Assembly: GCF_016458825.1 (NCBI RefSeq)
Contig: NZ_CP066744.1
Location: forward strand, 625,001-689,000
Direction of reading: 5' to 3'
Origin: Miniphocaeibacter halophilus
GTDB lineage: Bacteria; Bacillota; Clostridia; Tissierellales; Peptoniphilaceae
DNA length: 64,000 nucleotides
Shown piece after piece: positions 26,219 to 35,637 of this stretch. Position numbers and translations under genes: made by a program. Every line of letters starts with the position of its first letter. Position 1 is the stretch's first letter. The notes below the pieces were generated by a model. The model had not been told where the DNA came from. It worked only from the letters and a program-made list of their open reading frames with translations, and made no database searches.

Positions 26219-27328
26219 CTATTTTACTATGTCTAATAATATAAATATTATTGGTTTAGATATTAATACAGAAAGTAATTCTGCTATTATTACAGATATA
26301 ATAATTGTAGAAAATACCTTCAGATAATTATCTTTTTTAAATTTATTCCACAATAATGCTTGTATAAAAAAAGCTTCTATTAATAATATTATAATGGTTG
26401 TTAAGATAATTCTAAAGCTAAATTGATCATATAATATAATTTGCATACTAATAACTATATTGCCTAAAAAATAAGCCAATAGTTTTAATATGGATATTAG
26501 GGTAGTTGTGTATATTGTAATGGTTTTTATTGACGCCTTGTCCATATTGGGTACATAGTTAAAGCTCAATGCCTTTAATGATACTAGAGGCCCTGCAGCT
26601 GTAATACACAAATTTAATATAGTTCCTAAAAGCATAATTATAAAACCTATGAATTTCCCAACGGTTTTTCCTGCTAAAAAAACCCGCACTATTGAAAATG
26701 TAGGAATAATTAAGGCTATTGTTGTTAGGATTATAAACAGGTTTAAATACTTACTTTCACCTAAAACCATTTGCTGCATTGACTTTTGAGTCTTATTATA
26801 AATGAATTCCTGACTTTTCTTTATTTGAAATATAATCTTATTTGTATATTCTTTTATTACATTTATATATTCTTTAAAACTTCTTTTTTCTGTATTAGTT
26901 TCTGTGCTAGTTTCTGTATTATTGTTTTCTATATTGTTATTGTCTACACTATTGTCTTCTGTATCTTTCGAATTGGTCTCTTTAAATAAATCACTGACTA
27001 TTCTTGTACTACCATAATCCTCTTCATAATCTATATTTTTAGATTCTTCATTATTGTCTTCTACAACTTCCTTAGAATCTTCCTTACTTACAAAAAGATC
27101 CTCTAATCTATTGCTAGTGGTTTTTTCTTTATTGTTAAGTTCGTCTATATTGTTTTTTTCAATATCTTCTATCTTGGTATTTTCCGTATTTTTAACTTTT
27201 GATTCCTCTAAATCAATATCTTCATTGTCATTTAAAGCTGAATCAAAAAATTCTTTTATATTAAATCCACACATTGGACAGAATTTAGATTTCGAAGGTA
27301 TCTTTTTTCCACAATTTGGACAATACAT
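26219..27328 (-). CDS. zinc-ribbon multi-pass membrane protein
   Basis: Starts with a zinc ribbon, CPNCGKKIPSKSKFCPMCG. A long Asp/Glu/Asn-rich segment follows (about 25-150), then about five transmembrane segments with AAGPLVSLKALSFNYVPNMD between them. The same plan, ribbon plus acidic linker plus membrane part, is seen in the gene at 15.1 kb, but the membrane parts differ. ATG at 27328 has AGAGGTGA upstream. Function unknown. Confidence 0.65.
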   Translation of the reverse strand: MYCPNCGKKIPSKSKFCPMCGFNIKEFFDSALNDNEDIDLEESKVKNTENTKIEDIEKNNIDELNNKEKTTSNRLEDLFVSKEDSKEVVEDNNEESKNIDYEEDYGSTRIVSDLFKETNSKDTEDNSVDNNNIENNNTETSTETNTEKRSFKEYINVIKEYTNKIIFQIKKSQEFIYNKTQKSMQQMVLGESKYLNLFIILTTIALIIPTFSIVRVFLAGKTVGKFIGFIIMLLGTILNLCITAAGPLVSLKALSFNYVPNMDKASIKTITIYTTTLISILKLLAYFLGNIVISMQIILYDQFSFRIILTTIIILLIEAFFIQALLWNKFKKDNYLKVFSTIIISVIIAELLSVLISKPIIFILLDIVK

Positions 27329-27432
27329 TCTATCACCTCTTTTAATAAAACTATTATAACATAGCATTTCTATTGAAAAGATTTTGTAGATTTTTTGTAA
27401 TAATTAGTTACCTATATTTCTAATATTAATAT

Positions 27433-27462
27433 AAAAGAGCCTAACTAAAGTTAGACCCTTCT
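27433..27462 (-). terminator. terminator overlapping the folA stop
   Basis: Ten pairs between AGGGTCTAAC and GTTAGGCTCT on the minus strand, with two G-U pairs, followed by four T. The first arm contains the folA stop codon. Confidence 0.8.
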
Positions 27463-27963
27463 CTTAAATTCATAAAATTTATATTTTAATTGATTTTTAT
27501 CGTCAAAAAACTCTTCCGATTCTGAAACTACTTCAAAATTTTCATCATTAAATAAATTTGGTATATGGGTATCTACTTCCTCATACCCTTTATTAACAAT
27601 TGTTATTAACGCCTTATCGATATAATTCCATAGGGTATTTACTAGGTTCCCTCCACCAATTAAAAATTCTTCTTTTTCTTTGTTAGGGTTAATTTCCCCT
27701 AATTTGTCTTCCAATTCATCAATTGAAGACACTGAAATACCTTCCTTTAAATCCAGTTTGTTTCTTGATAAAACAATATTTGTCCTATTTGGCAACTCCT
27801 TGGAATTTGGCAAAGCTTCAAAAGTTCTTCTTCCCATAATTACAATATTGTCCATAGTCAATTCTTTAAATCTTTTTAAATCATCACCTATATAAAACAA
27901 CATATCGCCATTAATACCAATTCCAAAATTTTTGTCTGTTGCTACTATTAAAGTTAATTTCAT
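27451..27963 (-). CDS. folA: dihydrofolate reductase with atypical active-site loop
   Basis: Reduces dihydrofolate for thymidylate synthesis. Family motifs are IVATDKNFGIGINGD, DDLKRFKELT, IVIMGRRTFEALP, LPNRTNIVLSR and FLIGGG. The segment usually reading LPWxxPxD reads MLFYIGDD here (residues 21-28), so the conserved Pro-Trp and second Pro are missing while the acid (about Asp28) is kept. That could alter inhibitor binding, which is inference. The start shares one base with the upstream stop and has no ribosome site, so translation is probably coupled. Confidence 0.9.
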   Translation of the reverse strand: MKLTLIVATDKNFGIGINGDMLFYIGDDLKRFKELTMDNIVIMGRRTFEALPNSKELPNRTNIVLSRNKLDLKEGISVSSIDELEDKLGEINPNKEKEEFLIGGGNLVNTLWNYIDKALITIVNKGYEEVDTHIPNLFNDENFEVVSESEEFFDDKNQLKYKFYEFKRRV

Positions 27964-28523
27964 TATAATATAAACGTACCCTTTTTTGAATTCTCAATAA
28001 TCTTAGTTAATCTTTCCATAGCGCCTTCTTCTAGCCAGTTAAATTCATTATGCATAATTCTTATAACCATAAATCCATTTTTAGCGCTGATTATATCTAC
28101 TAAACTATCCTTTAATGCCGTTGGTAAGGCTATGGTAGAGCTATCGTTTATAGTTTCACTCTTCTCTATCCAATAATCTATTGGAAAACCCAACTTTATA
28201 TTTTCCGGATAGTTTTCCAAGGTAATTTTTCTTTCCTTAGTGAATTTCCCTAATCCGTCATATACAAAAATCAATTTGTTTTCCTTGTTAAATGCAGTTA
28301 GCATTATATCTTTTCTAAGATTGTTTAAATCCTCTATAGTATACCTATTATCAAAGGCATCTAATACTTTTTTAATGTCTTCGTCCTTTGATATATCATA
28401 GTCTATAAAATTAAACCTTTGATTATAATCTACATCTCCTTCAAAATAAATTCTTATAGATTTTTTCAAGGCTTCTATTTGTACCTTCTCTTCTTCTCTT
28501 CTTACAAATATACTGTTTGCCAT
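27963..28523 (-). CDS. hypothetical protein translationally coupled to folA
   Basis: 186-residue soluble protein that I do not recognise. It is mixed helix/strand, with a conserved-looking centre LIFVYDGLGKFTKERKITLE and ALPTALKDSLVDIISAKNGF. No signal peptide, membrane helix or catalytic motif is evident. Its stop overlaps the folA start (TAATG), suggesting linked expression. AGGAGGA precedes its ATG. A fresh search would be needed to place it. Confidence 0.6.
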   Translation of the reverse strand: MANSIFVRREEEKVQIEALKKSIRIYFEGDVDYNQRFNFIDYDISKDEDIKKVLDAFDNRYTIEDLNNLRKDIMLTAFNKENKLIFVYDGLGKFTKERKITLENYPENIKLGFPIDYWIEKSETINDSSTIALPTALKDSLVDIISAKNGFMVIRIMHNEFNWLEEGAMERLTKIIENSKKGTFIL

Positions 28524-28547
28524 AGTTCCTCCTAAAACAAGTCTCCC

Positions 28548-29927
28548 TTAATACTTTCCATTTAAAATTCTAGCAATATGAACTCCACTTGCTGAAGCTT
28601 GCGACAAGGAATGAGTTACTCCTGAGCCATCTCCAACACAGTACATTCCCTTAACGCTTGTTTCAAGATTTTCATTTACTTCAACTTTTGAATTATAAAA
28701 TTTCACTTCTACACCATATAATAGAGTATCTTCATTTGCCATTCCCGGTGCTATTTTATCCAATGCATAAATCATTTCAATAATATCGTCTAATTGTCTT
28801 TTTGGAATTACTAAGGATAAATCCCCTGGAGTTGCTTTTAATGTAGGTCTTGTAAAACATTTCTTCATTCTACGTTCATCGGACCTTCTACCTTTAATTA
28901 AATCTCCAAATCTTTGTAGTAATACCCCTCCACCTAACATATTCGACAGCCTTGCTATAGATTCACCATATTCATTTGAATCTCTAAATGGTTCTGTAAA
29001 GGTATTGGAAACAAGTAATGCAAAATTCGTATTTTCCGATTGTAATTTCGGATCAGAATAAGCATGACCATTAACTGTAATTACTCCATTTGTATTTTCT
29101 GCTACTACTTCTCCATAAGGATTCATGCAGAAAGTTCTTACTAAATCATTGTACTTTTCCGTTTGGTATACAATTTTACTTTCATATACCTGGTCTGTTA
29201 TATGTTTAAATACCTCTGCTGGTATTTCTATTCTTACTCCAATATCCACCTTATTACTTTGTAGATTTATATTCTCCTGTTCACAGATTGTTGAAATCCA
29301 TTTTGAACCGGATCTTCCTGCTGAAAGAATTAAATCTTTACAATGGTATTCTTGTCCTTTATTGGTAATTATTGTAAAACCCGTTTCTGTTCTTTTTACA
29401 GTTTCTACAGTAGTTCTCCAAATCATATCTATTTTTGGTTCTATATATTTACAAATTTTTTTTAATATTTCTATATTTCTATCTGTTCCAAAATGTCTTA
29501 CTTTTGCATCTAATAAGTGTAAATTATTTTGTAATGCTAAGGTTTTTAAATTACTTGACGCTGTTGTAAATAATTTTGAATCCCCTTCGTCAAATTTACA
29601 TAAAACCGAGTCAACATATTCCATTAACTCTATTGCTTTTTCATCTCCAACGAAGTTGTGTAAATCTCCACCAAAATTATTTGTTATATTATATTTACCA
29701 TCAGATAATGTTCCTGCTCCACCAAATCCACTCATTATGTTACAAGGAACACAACTTATACACTTTTCTACTTTTCCAGCTTTTATAGGGCATATTCTTT
29801 TTTCTATAGGATTACCCATATCTATCATTAATATTTTTGCGTCTATATCTAATTTTGTAAATTCATAAGAAGCAAAAACTCCACTTGCCCCTGCTCCAAC
29901 AATTACTATATCATAATTATTATCCAT
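28548..29927 (-). CDS. NAD(P)/FAD-dependent oxidoreductase (COG2509-like)
   Basis: About 459 residues. The N-terminal dinucleotide fold is YDIVIVGAGASGVFASYEF. The family block RICPIKAGKVEKCISCVPCN with MSGFGGAGTLSDGKYNI is typical of COG2509 dehydrogenases. The C-terminal FAD motif is KGMYCVGDGSGVTHSLSQASASGV. The clustered cysteines could hold a metal or act in redox, but that is inference. ATG at 29927 has GGAGG five bases upstream. Substrate unknown. Confidence 0.82.
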   Translation of the reverse strand: MDNNYDIVIVGAGASGVFASYEFTKLDIDAKILMIDMGNPIEKRICPIKAGKVEKCISCVPCNIMSGFGGAGTLSDGKYNITNNFGGDLHNFVGDEKAIELMEYVDSVLCKFDEGDSKLFTTASSNLKTLALQNNLHLLDAKVRHFGTDRNIEILKKICKYIEPKIDMIWRTTVETVKRTETGFTIITNKGQEYHCKDLILSAGRSGSKWISTICEQENINLQSNKVDIGVRIEIPAEVFKHITDQVYESKIVYQTEKYNDLVRTFCMNPYGEVVAENTNGVITVNGHAYSDPKLQSENTNFALLVSNTFTEPFRDSNEYGESIARLSNMLGGGVLLQRFGDLIKGRRSDERRMKKCFTRPTLKATPGDLSLVIPKRQLDDIIEMIYALDKIAPGMANEDTLLYGVEVKFYNSKVEVNENLETSVKGMYCVGDGSGVTHSLSQASASGVHIARILNGKY

Positions 29928-29986
29928 ATTATCCTCCATTTACACCCACAGTATTATATATTCTTTATATTATAAAAGCAAGCACT

Positions 29987-30976
29987 TTAAAACCATTTCT
30001 TCTTTTTAAAGTAAATTATCATTATAATCATTAAGATTATAGAAATCAACCAAAATATCGGATAAGAATACTCCCATTCCAATCCTCTCATATATCTGAA
30101 ATTCATTCCGAATACACCAGATAAAAATGTTGTAGGTAAAAATATAGTTGACCAAATTGTAAGTATTTTTGTAATATCATTGGTTTTGTCACTAACCATA
30201 TTATTGACTATATCTATCATATTAGAAGCTAATTCCTTATATACTTCAATACTTTCAATAATATCATCTATACTATCATTAATGTCTCTATAATAATATT
30301 TGGTTTGTCTTTCCTTTTTTTCTTCACTAATATCATATATATATTCGACTAAATTTTTCAAAGGTGTAACATATTTAATCATATAAATCATATTTCTTCT
30401 TAATAAATATAGCTCATCTATTATATCATAATCACTATTTTTTATAAGTTCAGAATCTAATTTATCGATTTTTACTTCTATTTCCTCAAAGACATCATAA
30501 TAATTTTCTACTATTTCATATATTATAGAAAACAAAAGTTTATTTGCTGAATTAAAATTTTCCTTATTACTTATTAGCAGTTTTTTGTTTAGTTTGGAAA
30601 ATAATTGGTTATTTTCCCTAGTTAGAGTAATTATTATTTTATCCTTAACGAATAAATATAAATCATCATAGGCTATTAAATTTTCATTTTTCTCATCTAA
30701 TTTAACCAAATGTAAGACCATAAAAATTAAATCATCATATTTCTCAACCTTCGTTCTTTGAGTCTTTTCAAAAATATCTCCTAATATTAAGGGATGAATA
30801 TTTAATTTTTCATTTAAAACTTCAATATTCTTTTGAAAATCTCCACCTTGTAAGTTAATCCAAGAAATAGTTTCTACATCAACTTTCAGTTCACCTATCT
30901 TATTGAAAGATTCCAGTTTTATTTTATCTTCTATTGTTAATAATTCTACACAACCACTTAAGTTATTATTATTCAT
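29987..30976 (-). CDS. corA: CorA family magnesium/divalent cation transporter
   Basis: 329 residues. A large acidic cytoplasmic domain is followed by two C-terminal helices. The pore motif Gly-Met-Asn lies in FLSGVFGMNFRYMRGLEWEY at the end of the first helix, and the second helix ends in a lysine-rich tail. This is the standard CorA layout. AGGAG precedes ATG. It stands alone on the minus strand, divergent from the CmpB-type gene. Confidence 0.94.
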   Translation of the reverse strand: MNNNNLSGCVELLTIEDKIKLESFNKIGELKVDVETISWINLQGGDFQKNIEVLNEKLNIHPLILGDIFEKTQRTKVEKYDDLIFMVLHLVKLDEKNENLIAYDDLYLFVKDKIIITLTRENNQLFSKLNKKLLISNKENFNSANKLLFSIIYEIVENYYDVFEEIEVKIDKLDSELIKNSDYDIIDELYLLRRNMIYMIKYVTPLKNLVEYIYDISEEKKERQTKYYYRDINDSIDDIIESIEVYKELASNMIDIVNNMVSDKTNDITKILTIWSTIFLPTTFLSGVFGMNFRYMRGLEWEYSYPIFWLISIILMIIMIIYFKKKKWF

Positions 30977-31085
30977 GGCTAGCTCCTATGTTTTATAATT
31001 CATACTATATATTATAATAGATTCTAATGATTAATAGCCATGTTTATGCTAAAATATATGTATTCAGAATATGTTAGGAGTTTAT

Positions 31086-31931
31086 ATGGAAATTTTTTCG
31101 GATCTGTTTTTAACATTTATAACCTACAGCTTTCTCGGTTGGATTATTGAGAGTGTTTATTGCTCTATTGGAGAAAGGAAAATTATTAATAGAGGCTTTT
31201 TAATTGGTCCATATTGTCCTATCTATGGATTTGCAGCAGTGTTGATTGTTGTGTTCTTATCTAAGTACAATAATAATATTTTGCTTTTATTTTCCTTAAG
31301 TGTTCTTTTTTCTGGAATAATTGAATATATTACAAGTTATGTTCTTGAAAGAATTTTCAAACTTTCCCTATGGGACTACAGTAGCCATAAATTCAACTTA
31401 AATGGTAGAATATGTTTGAAAAATCTAATTTTATTTGGTATTTTAGCCATTTTAGTTATTAAGGTTATTAATCCTGTAATTGAAATCTTTTATTCTACTA
31501 TTTCAGAATTTTCAGTATTTGTAATTTTTGTAATTTCTTTAGTTGCCTTTACCATAGATTTAATTCTAACGGTAATGGCAGTATTGGATATTCGAGAACT
31601 ATCAAATACAACTTTAAATTTAGATGAACTTACAATTGTTAGAAATGGATTTATAGAAGAACTTGAATACAAGGGTGGAAACTTTGTACATAGTTTAGAG
31701 TCTAAAGGTGAATCTATTAAAAACAATATAGGTGATAAAACAGAATATTTAAGAAATACAATAAAAGTTCAAAGCGATAATATAATTAAAATGATTTCTA
31801 AAAAAGAGAATTTTAAACTAAATTTTATACACAAAAGATTTATAAAAGCCTTTCCTAATTTAAAACCACTAGATAAAAATAAATCCTTTAACCTTTTAAA
31901 AAATAAAATAAAAAATTTAAATAAAAAATAA
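31086..31931 (+). CDS. putative ABC-transporter type IV (CmpB-like) membrane protein
   Basis: About 281 residues. The opening FITYSFLGWIIESVYCSIGERKIINRGFLIGPYCPIYGF is characteristic of the PF06541/COG4905 family. About five helices follow, then a charged C-terminal tail of about 90 residues. The family is named as an ABC-transporter part, but its role is poorly known and no ATPase is adjacent. ATG at 31086 has TTAGGAG upstream; an ATG five codons earlier has none. Confidence 0.8.
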   Translation: MEIFSDLFLTFITYSFLGWIIESVYCSIGERKIINRGFLIGPYCPIYGFAAVLIVVFLSKYNNNILLLFSLSVLFSGIIEYITSYVLERIFKLSLWDYSSHKFNLNGRICLKNLILFGILAILVIKVINPVIEIFYSTISEFSVFVIFVISLVAFTIDLILTVMAVLDIRELSNTTLNLDELTIVRNGFIEELEYKGGNFVHSLESKGESIKNNIGDKTEYLRNTIKVQSDNIIKMISKKENFKLNFIHKRFIKAFPNLKPLDKNKSFNLLKNKIKNLNKK

Positions 31932-31966
31932 TCTTTGTGTTTCCACAAAGATTATTTTTTATTTAA
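31924..31966. terminator. bidirectional terminator
   Basis: AATAATCTTTGTG and CACAAAGATTATT pair perfectly over a four-base loop, with T- and A-runs on both sides. It separates the convergent CmpB-like and glgP genes. Confidence 0.9.
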
Positions 31967-34323
31967 ATATCCCAAATTTCATTAGCGTATTCTTTTATTG
32001 TTCTATCTGAAGAAAACTTACCAGCATTTGCAATATTCTTTAATGATTTTCTTGCCCATGACAAACTATCCCTATATTCTTTGTCTATTTTTTCATGTGC
32101 TTTTACATAGGAATGAAAATCTTTAAGAACAAAATAAGCATCCGGTTTTTCATTTTTATTTGCAATTAAACTATTATAAATTTCTAAGAACATATATGAA
32201 CCATTGTCATTAATTATATCTGATTTTAAAATATCCACTGTTTCTTTAATAACTTCATCATTTAAATATAATTGTTCAGGGTCATAGGTGCTTTCAATTT
32301 CCTTTAATTCCTCTACTGTTGCTCCAAACACAAAGTTTGAATCTTCACCGGCTTCTTTGAAAATTTCAATATTTGCTCCATCATAAGTTCCCAATGTCAA
32401 TGCTCCGTTTAACATGAATTTCATGTTTCCAGTACCTGAGGCTTCCTTACCTGCTGTTGATATTTGTTCTGATACATCTGCTGCAGGATAGATTTTCTCA
32501 CCATATGAAACTCTAAAATTTTCAACAAATACTACCTTGATTTTCTTAGATACAATAGGATCGTTGTTAACTAATTTAGCAATTTCATTTATGAATTTAA
32601 TTATGGACTTAGCTCTAAAATACCCTGGAGCTGCTTTACCTCCAAAAATAAATGTTCTTGGAACTATATCAATTTCAGGATTGCTTTTTATTTTATTATA
32701 TAAATAAACAATATGAAGCGCATTTAGTAATTGTCTTTTATATTCATGTAATCTTTTTACTTGAATATCGAATATTGAATTAGGATCAATATCTACCCCT
32801 TCATTTTCCTTAATATATTTTGCTAGTCTTACTTTATTATTATACTTAATTTCATTAATTCTTTTTAAAACTGTTTCATCATCTAAATATTTTTCAAGCT
32901 CCTTAAGTTTAGATAAATCTAAAATCCAATCATCACTACCAAGTAGCTCAGTTATATAATTAGATAATTCTTTATTACTATAAACTAACCATCTTCTCGG
33001 TGTAATTCCATTTGTTTTGTTTAAAAACTTACTTGGATATAATTCATACCAATCCTTTAATGTGTCTTTTTTAAGAATTTCAGTATGAAGTTCTGCAACA
33101 CCATTTACCTTAATTGATGTTCGTATAGCTAAATTCGCCATTCTTACAGTACCCTTAGATACTATTCGCAATTCTTCTATTTTTTCATTTGTATATTTTG
33201 ATTCTTTTAATTCTGCTATAAATCTTCTATCTATTTCCTTAATAATTTCAAAACATCTTGGATTTACAGTTTCTACAATATCTTCACTCCATTTTTCCAT
33301 AGCTTCTTGTAAAATAGTGTGATTTGTAAAAGCAAATACCTTTTTAGTAATTTTCCAAGCTTCTTCCCATGACAAGAAATTTTCATCTAATAAAAGTCTC
33401 ATTAGTTCCGGAATTGCCATAACCGGATGAGTATCATTTAATTGAAATATATGATACTTGCTAAAGTCTTTAAACTTTATATCCAATGGGAAATGTTGCT
33501 TATATTTACTTACAATATCTTGTATTGATGCAGAAACGAAAAAGTATTGTTGTTTTAATCTTAAAATTTTCCCTGCTTTTTGGCTATCATTTGGGTAAAG
33601 TACCCTTGTAATGTCCTCTGCTCTATTTTTAGTAGACATGCTGTCATCATAAAGGGAATTATTGAATTTAGAAAAATCAAATCCGTTAATAGCTTCCGCT
33701 TGCCATAATCTTAAGGTGTTAATATTTTTATTTCTATATCCTATTACAGGAGTATCGTAAGGTACAGCAAGAACTTTTTGATCTTTAAAATTGACTATTT
33801 TTGTTTCCGCTTGTTTTCTTAATGACCAAGGGTCTCCTAAGGCTGTCCAATCATCGCCTTCTTCCATTTGAAAACCCTGATTAAAATACTGTTTAAAAAG
33901 ACCTTGGGAGTATCTTACTCCATAACCTTGTAATGGTAAATTTTCAGTAGCAGCCGATTCCATAAAACAAGCAGCAAGTCTACCTAGTCCACCATTTCCT
34001 AAAGCTGGATCCTCTTCCATTTCTTCTAATGCTGAAAGAGAAATTCCTAATTCTTCCGCCACTCCTTCTGCTTCATGATTTAACCCGTAATTTAAAATAT
34101 TATTTCCAAATGATCTACCTATTAAAAATTCTGCTGAAAAATAATAAGCATTTCTTCTATCTTTATTTTTTTTAGTGGTTTTTGCCCAATCTTCTTTTAT
34201 ATCATCCATTATCATAATAGATGATGCTTCATATTTTGCTTGAGGACTAACCTCATCTATAGTTTTTCCCGTTTTGTATAAAACTATGTCCTTTATTTGT
34301 TCAACTATTCTGTCTTTCTCCAT
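31963..34323 (-). CDS. glgP: glycogen/alpha-glucan phosphorylase
   Basis: Releases glucose-1-phosphate from alpha-1,4-glucans. 786 residues, normal for the family. Visible motifs include EDPALGNGGLGRLAACFMES near the N-terminus, KRLHEYKRQLLNALHIVYLY, and the pyridoxal-phosphate site EASGTGNMKFMLNGALTLGTYDGANIE. AGGAG precedes ATG. No other glycogen genes are in the window. Three short AT-rich repeats lie directly upstream. Confidence 0.95.
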   Translation of the reverse strand: MEKDRIVEQIKDIVLYKTGKTIDEVSPQAKYEASSIMIMDDIKEDWAKTTKKNKDRRNAYYFSAEFLIGRSFGNNILNYGLNHEAEGVAEELGISLSALEEMEEDPALGNGGLGRLAACFMESAATENLPLQGYGVRYSQGLFKQYFNQGFQMEEGDDWTALGDPWSLRKQAETKIVNFKDQKVLAVPYDTPVIGYRNKNINTLRLWQAEAINGFDFSKFNNSLYDDSMSTKNRAEDITRVLYPNDSQKAGKILRLKQQYFFVSASIQDIVSKYKQHFPLDIKFKDFSKYHIFQLNDTHPVMAIPELMRLLLDENFLSWEEAWKITKKVFAFTNHTILQEAMEKWSEDIVETVNPRCFEIIKEIDRRFIAELKESKYTNEKIEELRIVSKGTVRMANLAIRTSIKVNGVAELHTEILKKDTLKDWYELYPSKFLNKTNGITPRRWLVYSNKELSNYITELLGSDDWILDLSKLKELEKYLDDETVLKRINEIKYNNKVRLAKYIKENEGVDIDPNSIFDIQVKRLHEYKRQLLNALHIVYLYNKIKSNPEIDIVPRTFIFGGKAAPGYFRAKSIIKFINEIAKLVNNDPIVSKKIKVVFVENFRVSYGEKIYPAADVSEQISTAGKEASGTGNMKFMLNGALTLGTYDGANIEIFKEAGEDSNFVFGATVEELKEIESTYDPEQLYLNDEVIKETVDILKSDIINDNGSYMFLEIYNSLIANKNEKPDAYFVLKDFHSYVKAHEKIDKEYRDSLSWARKSLKNIANAGKFSSDRTIKEYANEIWDI

Positions 34324-34340
34324 TATAAATCTCCTAGTTT

Positions 34341-34392
34341 CTTTATATTTATATATTCTTTAATATTTATATATTCTTTATATTTATATATT
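34341..34392. repeat. three tandem AT-rich repeats upstream of glgP
   Basis: CTTTATATTTATATATT occurs at 34341-34357 and 34376-34392, with an 18-base variant between them at 34358-34375. They lie 18 bases upstream of the glgP start and may include its promoter. Confidence 0.65.
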
Positions 34393-34462
34393 TTTTATAG
34401 CTTATTAGTTATATTATAAACAGTTTCCTTTGTATTGTATAATAAATCACTATTTATAATAT

Positions 34463-34515
34463 ACTTAATTCGAAAATAGTGCAATATTAAAGACTTAATT
34501 TGAAAATAGTATAAT
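34463..34515 (+). repeat. two 23-bp direct repeats upstream of ddl
   Basis: Copies at 34463-34485 and 34493-34515 match at 20 of 23 bases, 30 bases apart. The second ends in a perfect TATAAT (34510-34515), a possible -10 for ddl-murF. They may be a duplicated promoter or a binding site. Confidence 0.55.
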
Positions 34516-34557
34516 GTTATAGTATTATTAACATATTCTTAGATTGGAGATTATTAA

Positions 34558-35634
34558 ATGCAAAAAAATATTTATGTTATTTATGGTGGTATTAGTGTTG
34601 AACATGAGGTTTCACTTTTAAGTGCCACTAATGTAATTAACAGTTTAGACAGAAATAAATATAATGTTTACCCTGTTTATGTCAATAAAGAAGGAAAATG
34701 GATTCCTTATGGTAAATGTGATAAAAAAATCGAGGATTATAAAGACCTATTTGTTGAAACTGAGCTTTCTTTAGCAAATTCAATAAGTCAATTTTTAAAT
34801 TCTTATTACAAAGAAAATGAAGATAATGTAATATTTCCAATTATCCATGGAACCTATGGAGAAGATGGTGTATTACAAGGCTTTTTAGAAATGCTAAAGG
34901 TACCTTATGTAGGAAATGGAGTTCTTTCGTCAGCCTTATGTATGGACAAGGCCATAACTAATCAACTCTTTGAAGAAAATAATATTCCTCAAGCAAAATA
35001 TCGTCTATTGGTAAAGGAATACTATGACGAAAATGACGAAGAAAATATCAACTCTATTATAGAATACTTAGGACTTCCAATTTACGTTAAACCCTGTAAT
35101 GCAGGATCATCAATTGGTGTAACTTGTGTAAAAGAAAAATCAAATATATATTCAGCAATTGAAACTGCCTTTAAATACGATAATAAAATACTGTTGGAAG
35201 AAGCTGTTTTTGGAGATGAATTACAAATTTCTGTTATAGGAAATGAAGAGCCTATTGCCTCCTTACCTGGTATTTCCAGAGTTCAACAGGAGTTCTATAA
35301 CTATGAAGGCAAATATTTTGATGATAATACAATTCATATAGTACCCTTCGAATTAGAAGAAGGAGAAACGGAATTTGTTCAAAACCTTGCAAAAAAAGTA
35401 TATACTACATGCAATTGTTCAGGACTAGCAAGAGTGGATATATTTTTAAGAGATAGTGATAGAAAAATGCTGGTAAACGAAATAAATACCTCGCCTGGTA
35501 TGACTAACCACTCAATGACAACTATGTTGTGGAAAGTAACAGATAATTCTGAATTTTCAGATTTACTTGATAGATTAATAGCTTACGCTATTAAAAGATA
35601 CGAAAAAAATAAAACTTTAGTTAAGGAAATATAG
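34558..35634 (+). CDS. ddl: D-alanine--D-alanine ligase
   Basis: Makes the D-Ala-D-Ala dipeptide for peptidoglycan. 358 residues with IYGGISVEHEVSLLSA at the N-terminus, FPIIHGTYGEDGVLQGFLEM, ATP-grasp motif YVKPCNAGSSIGVT and LVNEINTSPGMTNHSM. The position usually used to separate D-Ala from D-lactate ligases lies in the loop near KYFDDNTIHIV, and I see no sign of a lactate type. It is followed by murF after three bases. Confidence 0.95.
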   Translation: MQKNIYVIYGGISVEHEVSLLSATNVINSLDRNKYNVYPVYVNKEGKWIPYGKCDKKIEDYKDLFVETELSLANSISQFLNSYYKENEDNVIFPIIHGTYGEDGVLQGFLEMLKVPYVGNGVLSSALCMDKAITNQLFEENNIPQAKYRLLVKEYYDENDEENINSIIEYLGLPIYVKPCNAGSSIGVTCVKEKSNIYSAIETAFKYDNKILLEEAVFGDELQISVIGNEEPIASLPGISRVQQEFYNYEGKYFDDNTIHIVPFELEEGETEFVQNLAKKVYTTCNCSGLARVDIFLRDSDRKMLVNEINTSPGMTNHSMTTMLWKVTDNSEFSDLLDRLIAYAIKRYEKNKTLVKEI

Positions 35635-35637
35635 AAT

